From assembly GCA_027492545.1 (NCBI GenBank), contig JAPUEL010000092.1:1-36865 (forward strand): a stretch of DNA of 36,865 bases, given 5' to 3'. Positions 1 through 8,541 of the stretch are shown here, one piece after another. Positions within the stretch are counted from its first letter, which is position 1. Each line of letters starts with the position of its first letter. A model generated the notes under the pieces. The model worked only from the letters and a program-made list of their open reading frames with translations, searched no databases and was not told the DNA's origin. Source of the stretch: Propionibacteriaceae bacterium. Lineage in GTDB: Bacteria; Actinomycetota; Actinomycetes; Propionibacteriales; Propionibacteriaceae. The position numbers and the translations under genes are program-made.

Positions 1-217
1 CCCTAAACCGCTCGCTGTCGACGCCTGCGTTCGGGGCGGAAGTTGCAGGGAGTTGCCGTCTGTTGTCGAGCCGGGCCGGCCAGAAGAGCGGTGTGGGCGG
101 CGGGTCCGCGGCAACGATCCCCCAGTGACCGGCACCACGCTCAACGCGCCACGGGGACACCGCCACTGGAGGAGCGTCGCCGCGGTCCGGCGGCGACGCC
201 TTTGGCATGATCGACCG
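1..217. other. Non-coding region upstream of mutY
   Basis: I see no convincing gene here. An open frame continues upstream of mutY to position 53, but its translation is arginine-rich and unlike MutY. The sequence CATGAT at 206-211 lies six bases before the GTG start at 218 and could be the -10 box of a leaderless mutY transcript; no good -35 element is visible. Confidence 0.4.
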
Positions 218-1078
218 GTGACCACCGACCCACTCCACCACCGCCTCGCGGCGTGGTACGTCGAGAACGCCCGCGATCTGCCGTGGCGCGCGCCCGGCAC
301 CACGCCCTGGGGTGTGCTGGTCAGCGAGGTGATGTGCCAGCAGACGCCCGCCGCCCGCGTGGCGCCGCAATGGGTGGAGTGGATGGACCGCTGGCCGGCG
401 CCGTCGGACCTCGCGCAGGCCCCCACCGCCGACGTGCTGCGCGCCTGGGGGCGCCTCGGCTATCCGAGGCGGGCGCTGCGTCTGCAGGAGGCGGCGCGCG
501 CCGTCGTCGAGCACTACGGCGGGGAGGTGCCCGACGACAAGGCCGCGCTGCTCGCACTCCCGGGCGTCGGGCGGTACACGGCGGCCGCGGTGCGGGCGTT
601 CGGGTTCGGGCTGCGCTCCCTGGTGCTCGACACCAACGTCCGCCGCGTCCTTGCCCGGCTCGACGGGGGCGTGGAGTTCCCCCTGGCGCACGAGACGGCC
701 GCGGAGCGGCGCCGGGCGTGGGACTTCGTCCCCGACGATGACGCCGACGCGGCGCTGTGGTCGGTGTCCGCGATGGAACTGGGCGCGTTGGTGTGCACGG
801 CGAAGACGCCCCGGTGCGGCGTGTGCCCCGTCGCCGATGCGTGCGCCTGGGTGGCCGCCGGCCGGCCCTCGTGGGACGGGCCGGAGCGACGGGTCCAGGC
901 GTGGGAGGGCACTGACCGGCAGTGTCGCGGCAGGATCATGGCGGCGTTACGCGGGCACGGGGCGGTGCGGCTGGTCGACGTGACGTGGCCCGACGCCGCG
1001 CAGCTGGAGGCGTGCGCGGCATCGTTGGTGGCCGACGGGCTCGCGGTCCCCGTCGACGACGGGCTCGCCCTCCCCTGA
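218..1078 (+). CDS. mutY: A/G-specific adenine DNA glycosylase MutY
   Basis: This protein (286 aa) should remove adenine mispaired with 8-oxoguanine as part of base-excision repair. The sequence shows the catalytic glutamate E37 in SEVMCQQT, the helix-hairpin-helix LPGVGRY (about residues 114-120), the catalytic aspartate D138 in VLDTN, and a [4Fe-4S] ligand set C193-X6-C200-X2-C203-X5-C209. The two catalytic residues fall at the same numbers as in E. coli MutY, which supports the GTG start at 218 over the upstream options at 53 and later. Only about 77 residues follow the cluster, so the NUDIX-like C-terminal domain that reads 8-oxoG is largely missing compared with the 350-aa E. coli enzyme; short versions are common in actinobacteria. 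The gene runs convergent to yicI with 36 bases between stops. Confidence 0.95.
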   Translation: MTTDPLHHRLAAWYVENARDLPWRAPGTTPWGVLVSEVMCQQTPAARVAPQWVEWMDRWPAPSDLAQAPTADVLRAWGRLGYPRRALRLQEAARAVVEHYGGEVPDDKAALLALPGVGRYTAAAVRAFGFGLRSLVLDTNVRRVLARLDGGVEFPLAHETAAERRRAWDFVPDDDADAALWSVSAMELGALVCTAKTPRCGVCPVADACAWVAAGRPSWDGPERRVQAWEGTDRQCRGRIMAALRGHGAVRLVDVTWPDAAQLEACAASLVADGLAVPVDDGLALP

Positions 1079-1114
1079 CTCCTGCCTCCCAGCCCGCTCA
1101 GGTGGGGGGCCGGG

Positions 1115-3334
1115 TCAGTGGACGGTGAGGGTCCAGGACGTGACCGGGGCCGAGCCGTCGAGCAGCCTCGCCGAGACCTCGCCGGCCTCGTCCGCGACCA
1201 CCTCGAACCGCGACACCGAACCGTCCGGCCTCGGCACCTCCACCGTCCGCGACATTCCAGCCTCGAACCCGTAGGCCCGCAGCTCCACGCCCTCGGCCCA
1301 GTCGTAGTCGGGCCGGTCCGCGACGGCGCCCCACGGGATGACGGACCCCGGCCGCGCGAGGAGCGGCAGCGAGTCGAACCCGTGCCTCTCGGTGCGCCAC
1401 CCCGGACCCTCGACGACGCCCCCGTCGAGCACGCGCGTCCAGCGCCCGCACGGCACGTAGTACGACACCGCGCCGTCGTCGGAGAAGATCGGCGCCACCA
1501 GCAGGGAGTCGCCCAGCATGTACTGCAGGTCCACCGTCGCCGCCCCGGGGTCCTCCGGGAACTCGAGGAACATCGGCCGCATCACGGGCAGGCCCTCGAG
1601 GTGCGCGATCTCCCCCAGCTGCCCGAGGTACGGCATGAGCCGCATCTTGAGCCGGGTGAACTGGCGCGCCACGTCCACCGCCTCGTCGTCGAACGCCCAG
1701 GGCACCCGGTACGAGTTGGAGCCGTGCAGCCGGCTGTGGGAGCTGAGCAGGCCGAAGGCCAGCCAGCGCTTGAACACGGCCGGGTCGGGGGTGCCCTCGA
1801 AGCCGCCGATGTCGTGGCTCCAGAACCCGAAGCCCGACGCCGCCAGGGACAGTCCGCCGCGCAGCGACTCCGACATGGCGGAGAAGCTGGACTCGCAGTC
1901 ACCGCCCCAGTGCACGGGGAACTGCTGCCCGCCCGCGGTGGCGGACCGGGCGAACACGACGGCGTCGCCCTCGCCGCGCTCCTCCACCAGCAGGTCGAAG
2001 ACCGCCTTGTTGTAGAGGTGCGCGTAGTAGTTGTGCATCCGTTGCGGGTCCGACCCGTCGTGCCAGACCACGTCGGTAGGGATGCGTTCGCCGAAGTCGG
2101 TCTTGAGGCAGTCGACGCCCTGGCGCAGCAGGCCGCGCAGCTTGCCGACGAACCATGCCGTCGCGTCCGGGTTGGTGAAGTCCACCAGCGCCATGCCGGC
2201 CTGCCATAGGTCCCACTGCCACACCGATCCGTCGGGGCGCTTGACCAGGTAGCCGAGCTCGCGGCCCTCCTCGAAGAGGACCGAGCGGCGCGCGATGTAG
2301 GGGTTGATCCACGCGGAGACCTTCAGGCCGCGATCGTGCAGCCGCGCGAGCATGCCCTCCGGGTCCGGGAAGGTGGCCGGATCCCACACCAGGTCGGTCC
2401 AGTGGAACGCGCGCATCCAGAAGCAGTCGAAGTGGAACACCGAGAGGGGCAGGTCGCGCTCGGCCATGCCGTCGATGAACGAGTTGACGGTGGCCTCGTC
2501 GTAGTCGGTGGTGAAGCTGGTCGACAGCCACAACCCGTAGCTCCAGGCGGGCACCCGGGCGGGGCGGCCGGTGAGGCCGGTGTAGCGACGCAGCACGTCG
2601 GCGGGGGTGGGGCCGTCGATGACGAGGTACCGCAGCCGGTGGCCGGGCACGGAGAACTGCGCCCGCGACGCGAATTCCGAGGCCAGCTCGTAGGAGACGT
2701 GGTCCGGGGTGTCGACGAAGACGCCGTAGCCGCGGTCGCTGAGGTAGAACGGCACGTTCTTGTACGCCTGCTCACTGGAGGTGCCGCCGTCGGCGTTCCA
2801 GATCTCGACGCTCTGCCCGTTCTTGATCAGCGGCCCGAACCGCTCGCCGAGGCCGTAGAGGTGCTCGCCGGGCGCGATCGCCAGCTGCTCGCGGACATAG
2901 CGGCGCCCGTCGGGGGTGGTCAGCGCGGACGGGGACCGGCCCGACGAGGAGGTGAGCGGCCCCCCGGCGCCGACGAAGGAGAGATTCCACGGCACGTCGC
3001 GGCTCAGCGTGGCGGTGAGGGAGCCGCTGGTCAGCGAGACCTCGTCGGGGCCCTCCACCACCGACACCTCATGCCCCCCGCCGGACAGCGCGAAGCTGGG
3101 TCCCGTCGAAGGCTGGTCCCAGTGCTCGATGGTGACGCCGATGACGCCCTCGGCGGGCGAGTCGACGGTGATGATGAGGGCCGGGCAGTTGAGGGTGTCG
3201 CCCCGGGTCTCGATCACCCGGGTGGGGGTGTGGGCCACCATGGCCGCGTCGCGCACCACGATCTCCGCGATGCTGCGCGGGCTGAGCGCCGTGACGCCGG
3301 GGCGCATCTGCCAGTAGCCGTCGGTGAACTTCAT
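1115..3334 (-). CDS. yicI: Alpha-xylosidase, GH31 (YicI family)
   Basis: This 739-aa cytoplasmic glycosidase is expected to release alpha-xylose from isoprimeverose-like ends of xyloglucan oligosaccharides. The catalytic nucleophile D413 lies in KTDFGERIPTDV and the acid/base D479 in HWGGDC, both nearly identical to E. coli YicI. The Cys-Phe pair in HFDCFWM (about 304-305), which in YicI favours xylose over glucose, is kept. The length is close to YicI (772 aa). The start is ATG with an AGAAAGGA ribosome binding site seven bases upstream. It is divergent from a LacI-family gene and carries a LacI-type operator in the shared region. The exact natural substrate is inferred; a broader alpha-glucosidase role cannot be excluded. 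It has no signal peptide, so the substrate must be imported first. Confidence 0.92.
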   Translation of the reverse strand: MKFTDGYWQMRPGVTALSPRSIAEIVVRDAAMVAHTPTRVIETRGDTLNCPALIITVDSPAEGVIGVTIEHWDQPSTGPSFALSGGGHEVSVVEGPDEVSLTSGSLTATLSRDVPWNLSFVGAGGPLTSSSGRSPSALTTPDGRRYVREQLAIAPGEHLYGLGERFGPLIKNGQSVEIWNADGGTSSEQAYKNVPFYLSDRGYGVFVDTPDHVSYELASEFASRAQFSVPGHRLRYLVIDGPTPADVLRRYTGLTGRPARVPAWSYGLWLSTSFTTDYDEATVNSFIDGMAERDLPLSVFHFDCFWMRAFHWTDLVWDPATFPDPEGMLARLHDRGLKVSAWINPYIARRSVLFEEGRELGYLVKRPDGSVWQWDLWQAGMALVDFTNPDATAWFVGKLRGLLRQGVDCLKTDFGERIPTDVVWHDGSDPQRMHNYYAHLYNKAVFDLLVEERGEGDAVVFARSATAGGQQFPVHWGGDCESSFSAMSESLRGGLSLAASGFGFWSHDIGGFEGTPDPAVFKRWLAFGLLSSHSRLHGSNSYRVPWAFDDEAVDVARQFTRLKMRLMPYLGQLGEIAHLEGLPVMRPMFLEFPEDPGAATVDLQYMLGDSLLVAPIFSDDGAVSYYVPCGRWTRVLDGGVVEGPGWRTERHGFDSLPLLARPGSVIPWGAVADRPDYDWAEGVELRAYGFEAGMSRTVEVPRPDGSVSRFEVVADEAGEVSARLLDGSAPVTSWTLTVH

Positions 3335-3455
3335 GCTCGGGTCCTTTCTGGGTGCCGCGACACGACGGGCCGCGAGCCGAATCCGGTGGGTGAGGGGGAC
3401 GGTGCGGGCAGGCGCCGGGCCGTCGCTCGTCGGGCCGCGCGCACGCGCGTCCCGC

Positions 3456-3485
3456 TTGGTCGAAACGCTTGCGCGGGCCTACGCT
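3456..3485 (+). promoter_or_regulatory. lacI-type promoter with overlapping LacI operator
   Basis: In the 236-base divergent region between yicI and the regulator, TTGGTC (3456-3461) and TACGCT (3480-3485) are separated by 18 bases and face the regulator. The word GTCGAAACGCTT (3459-3470) overlaps the -35 box and spacer and resembles LacI-family operators (CGAA-N4-TTSG). The identical 12-mer occurs, on the other strand, at the start of the ABC importer operon near 13560. A perfect short palindrome CCCTGACAGGG follows at 3489-3499. Autoregulation and control of yicI are inferred. Confidence 0.55.
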
Positions 3486-3576
3486 GGCCCCTGACAGGGA
3501 CGTTCGCAGACGGCGCCAGCCCATCGGGCTGCAGGGGTGAGAACCCACCGCTCCCGCCCTGGGACAAGGGGTGATG

Positions 3577-4539
3577 ATGGCGGGTATCCAGGAGGTCGCG
3601 CGCAAGGCGGGCGTCTCGCAGTCCACCGTCTCGTACGTGCTCAGCGGCCGCCGACCCATCTCCGACTCCACCCGGGAGCGTGTGATGAAGGCCATCGACG
3701 AGCTCAACTACCGCCCCCACGCCGGGGCCCGCGCCCTGGCGTCGTCCAAGACCCACGTGCTCGGGCTGGTGACGCCGCTGCGCCCGGGCGTCAACGTGGA
3801 CGTGATCATGCAGTTCGTCGCGGGCATCGCGACGCGGGCCCGCCACTACGAACACGACGTCCTCCTGGTCACCGAGCCGGACGCGTCGGGCATCGAGGGC
3901 GTGTCGCTGCGGTCCATGGTCGACGGGTTCATCGTGATGGACGTCGAGTCCAGGGACAGCCGCCTCCCCACGCTGGCGGCGCTGCGGCAGCCCAGCGTGC
4001 TGATCGGCATGCCGGAGGACCCGGGGACCCTCAGCTGCATCGACTTCGACTTCGAATCGGCCGGCTCCATGGCGGTGCGCAAGCTGGCGGGCCACTCGCG
4101 GATCGCGCTGATCGGCTCGTCGCCGGCCGTGCACAGCCGCGGCACGTCGTACGCGGTCCGGCTGGCTCGAGGTGCCGAACGCGAGGCCGCAGCGCAGCAC
4201 ATCGAGCTGCAGCGGCTGGCCTGCGGCGACGACCCGATGGAGGCCTCGCCGCTGATCGACGAGCTGGTCGAGTCCGGCATCACCGGCCTGATCGTGCACA
4301 ACGAGGCGGCGCTGCCCGGGGTGATCAGCGCGCTGGCCCGACGGGGGCCCGGGGCGGCGCACTCCATCCAGGTGGTGGCGATCGGCCCGAAGTCGCTGCT
4401 GCTTGCGCCGTTGCTGCCCATGACGGTGATCGACATCCCCGGCACCACCATCGGGTCCACCGCGGTGGACATGCTGATGGCCCTGGTCAACGACAAGTCG
4501 CTGCCTGAGCGGCGGCTGGTGGCGCCGCGGGTCGAATGA
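3577..4539 (+). CDS. LacI-family transcriptional regulator
   Basis: This 320-aa DNA-binding regulator probably controls the neighbouring glycosidase and importer genes in response to a sugar. The N-terminus (IQEVARKAGVSQSTVSYVLS, residues 4-23) is a typical LacI helix-turn-helix, followed by the hinge region NYRPHAGARALASSK and a periplasmic-binding-protein-like effector domain to the C-terminus. Three in-frame starts lie together (3571 GTG, 3574 ATG, 3577 ATG); 3577 gives the usual family N-terminus (MAGIQEVA) and the best spacing, six bases, from AAGGG. It is divergent from yicI and upstream of a GH3 gene on the same strand, with 268 bases between them. The effector cannot be read from the sequence; a xylose-containing disaccharide is a reasonable guess from the neighbours. 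Confidence 0.9.
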   Translation: MAGIQEVARKAGVSQSTVSYVLSGRRPISDSTRERVMKAIDELNYRPHAGARALASSKTHVLGLVTPLRPGVNVDVIMQFVAGIATRARHYEHDVLLVTEPDASGIEGVSLRSMVDGFIVMDVESRDSRLPTLAALRQPSVLIGMPEDPGTLSCIDFDFESAGSMAVRKLAGHSRIALIGSSPAVHSRGTSYAVRLARGAEREAAAQHIELQRLACGDDPMEASPLIDELVESGITGLIVHNEAALPGVISALARRGPGAAHSIQVVAIGPKSLLLAPLLPMTVIDIPGTTIGSTAVDMLMALVNDKSLPERRLVAPRVE

Positions 4540-4552
4540 GCCGCGGCGGGCG

Positions 4553-4571
4553 CGCACGGCCTCCCCGTGCG
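4553..4571 (+). terminator. Weak hairpin after the LacI gene
   Basis: The arms CGCACGG (4553-4559) and CCGTGCG (4565-4571) form a 7-bp stem with a five-base loop 13 bases after the regulator stop. There is no T-run, as is common for high-GC actinobacterial terminators. Confidence 0.35.
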
Positions 4572-4645
4572 GCCCACGCACCGGCACCCGGACATCCGCT
4601 CTCCTTCAGCCCGCCGTCGGGCACTTTGAGTCTGATCGATTCTTC

Positions 4646-4661
4646 GTCGAATCATTTCGAT
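4646..4661 (+). promoter_or_regulatory. Candidate LacI operator upstream of the GH3 gene
   Basis: GTCGAATCATTTCGAT (4646-4661) contains the palindrome TCGAA-N4-TTCGA and shares the CGAA-N4-TTSG layout with the sites at 3459 and 13558. It sits in an AT-richer patch (4620-4670) that is a likely promoter zone of the GH3 gene. An overlapping inverted repeat GATTC-N6-GAATC covers 4638-4653. The match is weaker than between the other two sites. Confidence 0.4.
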
Positions 4662-4807
4662 AAAAGTAGACCACGGAGGCGGGCCCTCTGGCAACCTCGA
4701 CGCCAGACTTCGTGACCAGTCTGGCATCCGACGCGGCTATGAGGCATGATCGGACGTGACGATCCCGGCAGGCACCGCCGCCCCGAACGCATCGAAAGGC
4801 TTCGATC

Positions 4808-7576
4808 ATGGCACCTGAGACAGCCCCACACTCGCCGGTCACGCGCGCCAGCCTCGACGACCTGGTGACCGCGACGCTCGCCCGGCTGACGGACGACGAG
4901 TGCGTCAGCCTGCTCCATCAGGTCAACCCCGCCATGCCGCACCACGGGCTCGCCGAGTTCCACACCGGCGCCGAGGCGCTGCACGGCGTGGCGTGGACCG
5001 GCGCCGCCACCGTCTTCCCGCAGCCCGTCGGCATGGCCGCCACCTGGGATGCGGGACTGCTCCGCGAGCTCGGCGACGCCACCTCCACCGAGGTCCGCGC
5101 CAAGCACGCGGCCGACCCCGTCGGGATGTCGCTCAACGTCTGGGCGCCAGTGGTCAACCCGCTGCGACACCCCTTGTGGGGGCGCAACGAGGAGGGCCAC
5201 TCCGAGGATCCGCACGTCACCGCCGAGTGCGCCATCGCCTACTCCTCCGGACTGCGCGGCAATCACGAGGTCTTCTGGAAGACCGTCCCCACCCTCAAGC
5301 ACCTCCTGGCCTACAACAACGAGCAGGACCGCTGCACCTCGTCGTCGAACCTGCCGCCGCGGGTACTGCACGAGTACGACCTGCCGCCGTTCGTCGAACC
5401 GATCGCGGCCGGGGTGGTGGGCGGGGTGATGGCCGCTTACAACCTCGTCAACGGGCGCCCGGCGCACACGTCACCCGAGCTGTTCGAGGCGGTGCGGGCC
5501 GCCAACCCGGACCTGCTGGCCGTCTCCGACGCCTACGCACCCACCAACCTCACCGGCGCCGAGCGGGCGTACGCCACCGCGGCCGAGTCCCACGCCGCCG
5601 CGATCCTCGCCGGCCTGGACTCCTTCACCGACCACGACGCCGACTCCTCGCACACCCTCGCCGCGATCAGGGGAGGGCTGGCGCAGGGGCTGCTGACCAT
5701 GGACGACGTGCGGCGGGCCGCCCGACGGGTGCTGCTGGCTCGGGCGCTGACCGGGGAGCTGACCCCGGAGGCGGACCCGTACGCCCACATCGGCGCCGAC
5801 GAGATCGACACCCCCGCCCACCGCGACCTCGCCCGCCGCGCGTCGGCCGCGCAGGTCACCGTCCTGGCCAACGACGGCGTCCTCCCGCTCGCGCCAGACG
5901 CCCGCGTGGCCGTCGTCGGGCCCATGGCGGAGGTGGTCAAGCACGACTGGTACTCCGGCACCCCGCCCTACATGGTCACGCTGGCCGCCGCGGCTGCCGA
6001 GACCCACGAGGTGACCGCGCACGACGGCGCCGATCGGGTGGTGCTGCGGTCACGGACCACGGGGCTGGCGGTGTCGCGGGCGGCCGACGGCGTGCTCGTG
6101 GCCGACCAGGGCCACGATGCCGAGGCCTCCACCTTCGCCGTCGTCGAGTGGGGATCCGACGTGGTCACCCTGCGCCACGACGCCACCGGCCTGCTGTGGC
6201 GGGGCTCCGACGAGGGCATGGTGCGCATCGACTCCACCCGCCCCGGCGGCTGGGTCACGCACGAGCACTTCGTCCGCCACCTGCACGACGACGGCTCCTG
6301 GACCCTGCAGCACCGCGGCAGCCGCCGGTGGCTGCGCGTCGAGTCCTGGGGCGGCCTGGTGAGCTCCTCAAGCGACGACCTGGCCACCGCCGAGCGGTTC
6401 GACGTCGAGATCCTCAGCGGCGGCGTCGACGAGGTGGCCAGGGCCGCGGCGGACGCCGACGTCGTCCTGGTGGCGGTGGGCAACGACCCGCACCTCAACG
6501 GCCGCGAGACCGTGGACCGGCCCGAGCTGGCGCTGCCCGCGGCCCAGCGTGCGATCGTCGAGGCGGCGCTGGCCGCGAACCCGGCGACGGTGCTGGTGGT
6601 GGTCTCGTCCTACCCGTACGCGCTGGGCTCCCTCGCAGAAGAGGCGGGCGCGGTGGTGTGGTCCAGCCACGCCGGGCAGGAGCTCGGCCATGGCCTGATG
6701 GACGTGCTCGACGGCAGGGTTGAGCCCACGGGGCGCCTCGCGCAGACGTGGTGGGCGGAGGAGTCGCACACGGGGGGCCTGTTCGACTACGACATCGTCG
6801 ACTCCCGGATGACCTGGTGGTACAGCCCGCACGCGCCGCTGTACCCGCTCGGGCACGGGCTGACCTACGGCGAGGTCGAGTACCTGGGGCTCGAGCTGGC
6901 CGACGGGCTCGACGGCCTCGCGGAGGTGCGCCTGGCCAACCGCGGCGCCAGGCCGGCGCACGAGCTGGTCCAGGTCTACGCGGCCTGCTCGGATGAGCGG
7001 ATCGGGCGACGGCTGCTCGGGCACGCCCGGATCGTCGTCGCGCCCGGCACGGAGGCGACGGCCGAGGTGGCGCTGCACCCGGAGCGGCTGCGGATCTGGA
7101 GCGGCGCGGAGACCGGGATGGACCTGCCCGCGACTCAGTGGCGCATCGTCGCGGCGCCGTCGGCCGCGCTCAACGGGCCGGAGCTGATCTTCACCACCGC
7201 GCCCGAGCGCTCCGTCGGGCCGGCGGCCCTCCCGCTGGACGCCTGGCAGGCGCGCGACTGGTCGGGTGTCGTCGGGGTGGCTGTCGAGCCGCTCCGCGGC
7301 TACGGCTATCGGGCGCGGGCGGGGGCAGGGCGGCTGGTCTGGCCCGCCGTCGAGCCCCTCCCCGCTCGGCTGACGCTTCGGCTACGCGTCGCCACCGGCC
7401 TGGGCGGCGAGGTGGAGGTGCGCTGCGGCGGGGCCTCCACCGTCGCCATCCCAGACCCGGCACTCCGCGGCCAGTGGCACGACGTCATCGTCGACTGCCC
7501 AGACCCGGGCGCGACCACGCTTGAGCTGGCGCTCGGCGGCACGGTCGAGCTCGCGGAAATCCGGGCCGCCTGGTGA
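4808..7576 (+). CDS. GH3 beta-glycosidase with inserted beta-trefoil-like domain
   Basis: This 922-aa protein should hydrolyse beta-linked glucosides or xylosides from the non-reducing end. The N-terminal GH3 barrel carries the substrate-binding segments WGRNEEGHSEDP (124-135) and KHLLAYNNE (164-172), and the probable nucleophile D241 in SDAYAP. The second GH3 domain starts near 345 but is interrupted at about 405-537 by a segment of repeated motifs (TGLAVS, TGLLWRG, RRWLRVES and AERFDVEIL) that resembles a fascin/ricin-type beta-trefoil; the domain resumes with VVLVAVGND. E567 in GRETVDRPEL is the likely acid/base. A fibronectin-III-like domain (about 680-790) and a C-terminal beta-rich, CBM6-like module (about 800-922) follow. 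There is no signal peptide. The ATG at 4808 has GAAAGG eight bases upstream. The preceding LacI gene and a candidate operator suggest co-regulation. Confidence 0.88.
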   Translation: MAPETAPHSPVTRASLDDLVTATLARLTDDECVSLLHQVNPAMPHHGLAEFHTGAEALHGVAWTGAATVFPQPVGMAATWDAGLLRELGDATSTEVRAKHAADPVGMSLNVWAPVVNPLRHPLWGRNEEGHSEDPHVTAECAIAYSSGLRGNHEVFWKTVPTLKHLLAYNNEQDRCTSSSNLPPRVLHEYDLPPFVEPIAAGVVGGVMAAYNLVNGRPAHTSPELFEAVRAANPDLLAVSDAYAPTNLTGAERAYATAAESHAAAILAGLDSFTDHDADSSHTLAAIRGGLAQGLLTMDDVRRAARRVLLARALTGELTPEADPYAHIGADEIDTPAHRDLARRASAAQVTVLANDGVLPLAPDARVAVVGPMAEVVKHDWYSGTPPYMVTLAAAAAETHEVTAHDGADRVVLRSRTTGLAVSRAADGVLVADQGHDAEASTFAVVEWGSDVVTLRHDATGLLWRGSDEGMVRIDSTRPGGWVTHEHFVRHLHDDGSWTLQHRGSRRWLRVESWGGLVSSSSDDLATAERFDVEILSGGVDEVARAAADADVVLVAVGNDPHLNGRETVDRPELALPAAQRAIVEAALAANPATVLVVVSSYPYALGSLAEEAGAVVWSSHAGQELGHGLMDVLDGRVEPTGRLAQTWWAEESHTGGLFDYDIVDSRMTWWYSPHAPLYPLGHGLTYGEVEYLGLELADGLDGLAEVRLANRGARPAHELVQVYAACSDERIGRRLLGHARIVVAPGTEATAEVALHPERLRIWSGAETGMDLPATQWRIVAAPSAALNGPELIFTTAPERSVGPAALPLDAWQARDWSGVVGVAVEPLRGYGYRARAGAGRLVWPAVEPLPARLTLRLRVATGLGGEVEVRCGGASTVAIPDPALRGQWHDVIVDCPDPGATTLELALGGTVELAEIRAAW

Positions 7577-7642
7577 CCGCGGCGGTGTCCCACGCCACGC
7601 GCCCGGACATTCCGGGCCCCCCGGAGCTGCTAGGGATGGGTC

Positions 7643-8245
7643 ATGCAGGTTGATCCCCTCGGCAGGAACGTTCAGGGGATCACCGCGCTCCTGTCCTTCA
7701 TCGCGCTCAACGTCATCTACCTGGTGACCTGCCTTCCGATCATCACCATCGGGGTGGCCACCAGCTCGCTGTTCGAGGTGACGATGCGCTACGCCGACGA
7801 GGAGCGCGGGGACCTGATCAAGGGCTACTTCGTGGCGTTGGGCCGCAACCTCGGCCAGGCGACGGCGGTGTTCCTGGCGCTGGCCGTGCCCGCGGGGCTC
7901 CTGGCGTTCGCGTCGGCGTTCTGGTTCTCCTTCGACAACCAGCTCTCGTCCATCGCAGGCATGGTCGCGGCCGTGGCGGCGGCCTACGCCGTCGCGGCCA
8001 TGCTGTGGGGCTTGGCTCTGGTGGCGGCCTACACCAACACCACCAGGCAGACGCTGAAGAACGCGCTGCTTCTTCCGGTCGCGCAGGCGGTGCGCACCAC
8101 GCTGCTCCTGGCCATCCCCGTGGTCTGCTTCGCGCTGGTCTTCGTCCTGCCCGGCTTCATCTACATTCTGCTCACGCTGGGCCTGTCGCTGTCGGCGTAC
8201 GCGATGGCGTTCATCTTCCGCGGCGCCTTCGCCCGCCACTCGTGA
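7643..8245 (+). CDS. DUF624 (YesL-like) integral membrane protein
   Basis: This 200-aa protein has about five or six hydrophobic segments (near residues 14-38, 70-98, 102-130, 150-172, 173-190) and the N-terminal pattern of the DUF624/YesL family (NVIYLVTCLPIITIG). Members sit next to LplA/B/C-type oligosaccharide importers and glycosidases, as in the B. subtilis yes operon, and their biochemical role is unknown. Here it follows the GH3 gene by 66 bases on the same strand. TAGGGA (7631-7636) lies six bases before the ATG, so it may also have its own leaderless transcript. It could assist the importer encoded at 9.7-13.5 kb, but this is inference. Confidence 0.85.
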   Translation: MQVDPLGRNVQGITALLSFIALNVIYLVTCLPIITIGVATSSLFEVTMRYADEERGDLIKGYFVALGRNLGQATAVFLALAVPAGLLAFASAFWFSFDNQLSSIAGMVAAVAAAYAVAAMLWGLALVAAYTNTTRQTLKNALLLPVAQAVRTTLLLAIPVVCFALVFVLPGFIYILLTLGLSLSAYAMAFIFRGAFARHS

Positions 8246-8252
8246 AGAACGC

Positions 8253-8480
8253 AGGCTGACAAGGTCACCTTCCTGAGGCTTCGAGGCCGCTGCGCGGCAC
8301 CTCAGCCAGCGGGAGCGGAGCTAGCACTGCGACGAGCCCACCCCCGCGGGCTGAGGCGGGAGGAGCGCAGCGACGAGCCTCGAAGCCTGAGAAACGTAGG
8401 CTGACAAGGTCACCCTTTGTAGGCTTCGAGGCCGCTGCGCGGCACCTCAGCCAGCGGGAGCGGAGCGAGCACTGCGACGA
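8253..8480. repeat. Cluster of REP-like palindromic repeats, two direct and one inverted copy
   Basis: The gene-free stretch 8246-8541 is mostly repeat. Copy A (8253-8335) and copy B (8398-8480) are 83 bases each and nearly identical, starting AGGCTGACAAGGTCACC and including GGCTTCGAGG, CGCTGCGCGG and CTCAGCCAGCGGGAGCGGAG. They differ mainly in a six-base block and a few single bases. Between them, 8342-8392 holds a related copy in inverted orientation (its reverse complement reads TTCGAGGC...CGCTGCGC...CCTCAGCCCGCGGG). A cousin lies near 34924-34975. The arrangement resembles bacterial REP/BIME elements, and it sits between convergent genes (DUF624 and DUF389). Confidence 0.75.
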
Positions 8481-8541
8481 TCCCACCGCTGGGAGGCCGG
8501 GTGCGCTCCGTGTGGTGATCGCGTCGGGATCGCGGGGCGGC

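Noticed and set aside
3331..4587. Minus-strand 418-codon frame opposite the LacI gene
   Set aside because: It lies opposite the clear LacI gene and reads as an H/R/D-rich mirror translation.
8253..8480. CRISPR array
   Set aside because: Only two long direct copies with an inverted copy between them; no regular short repeats or unique spacers and no cas genes.
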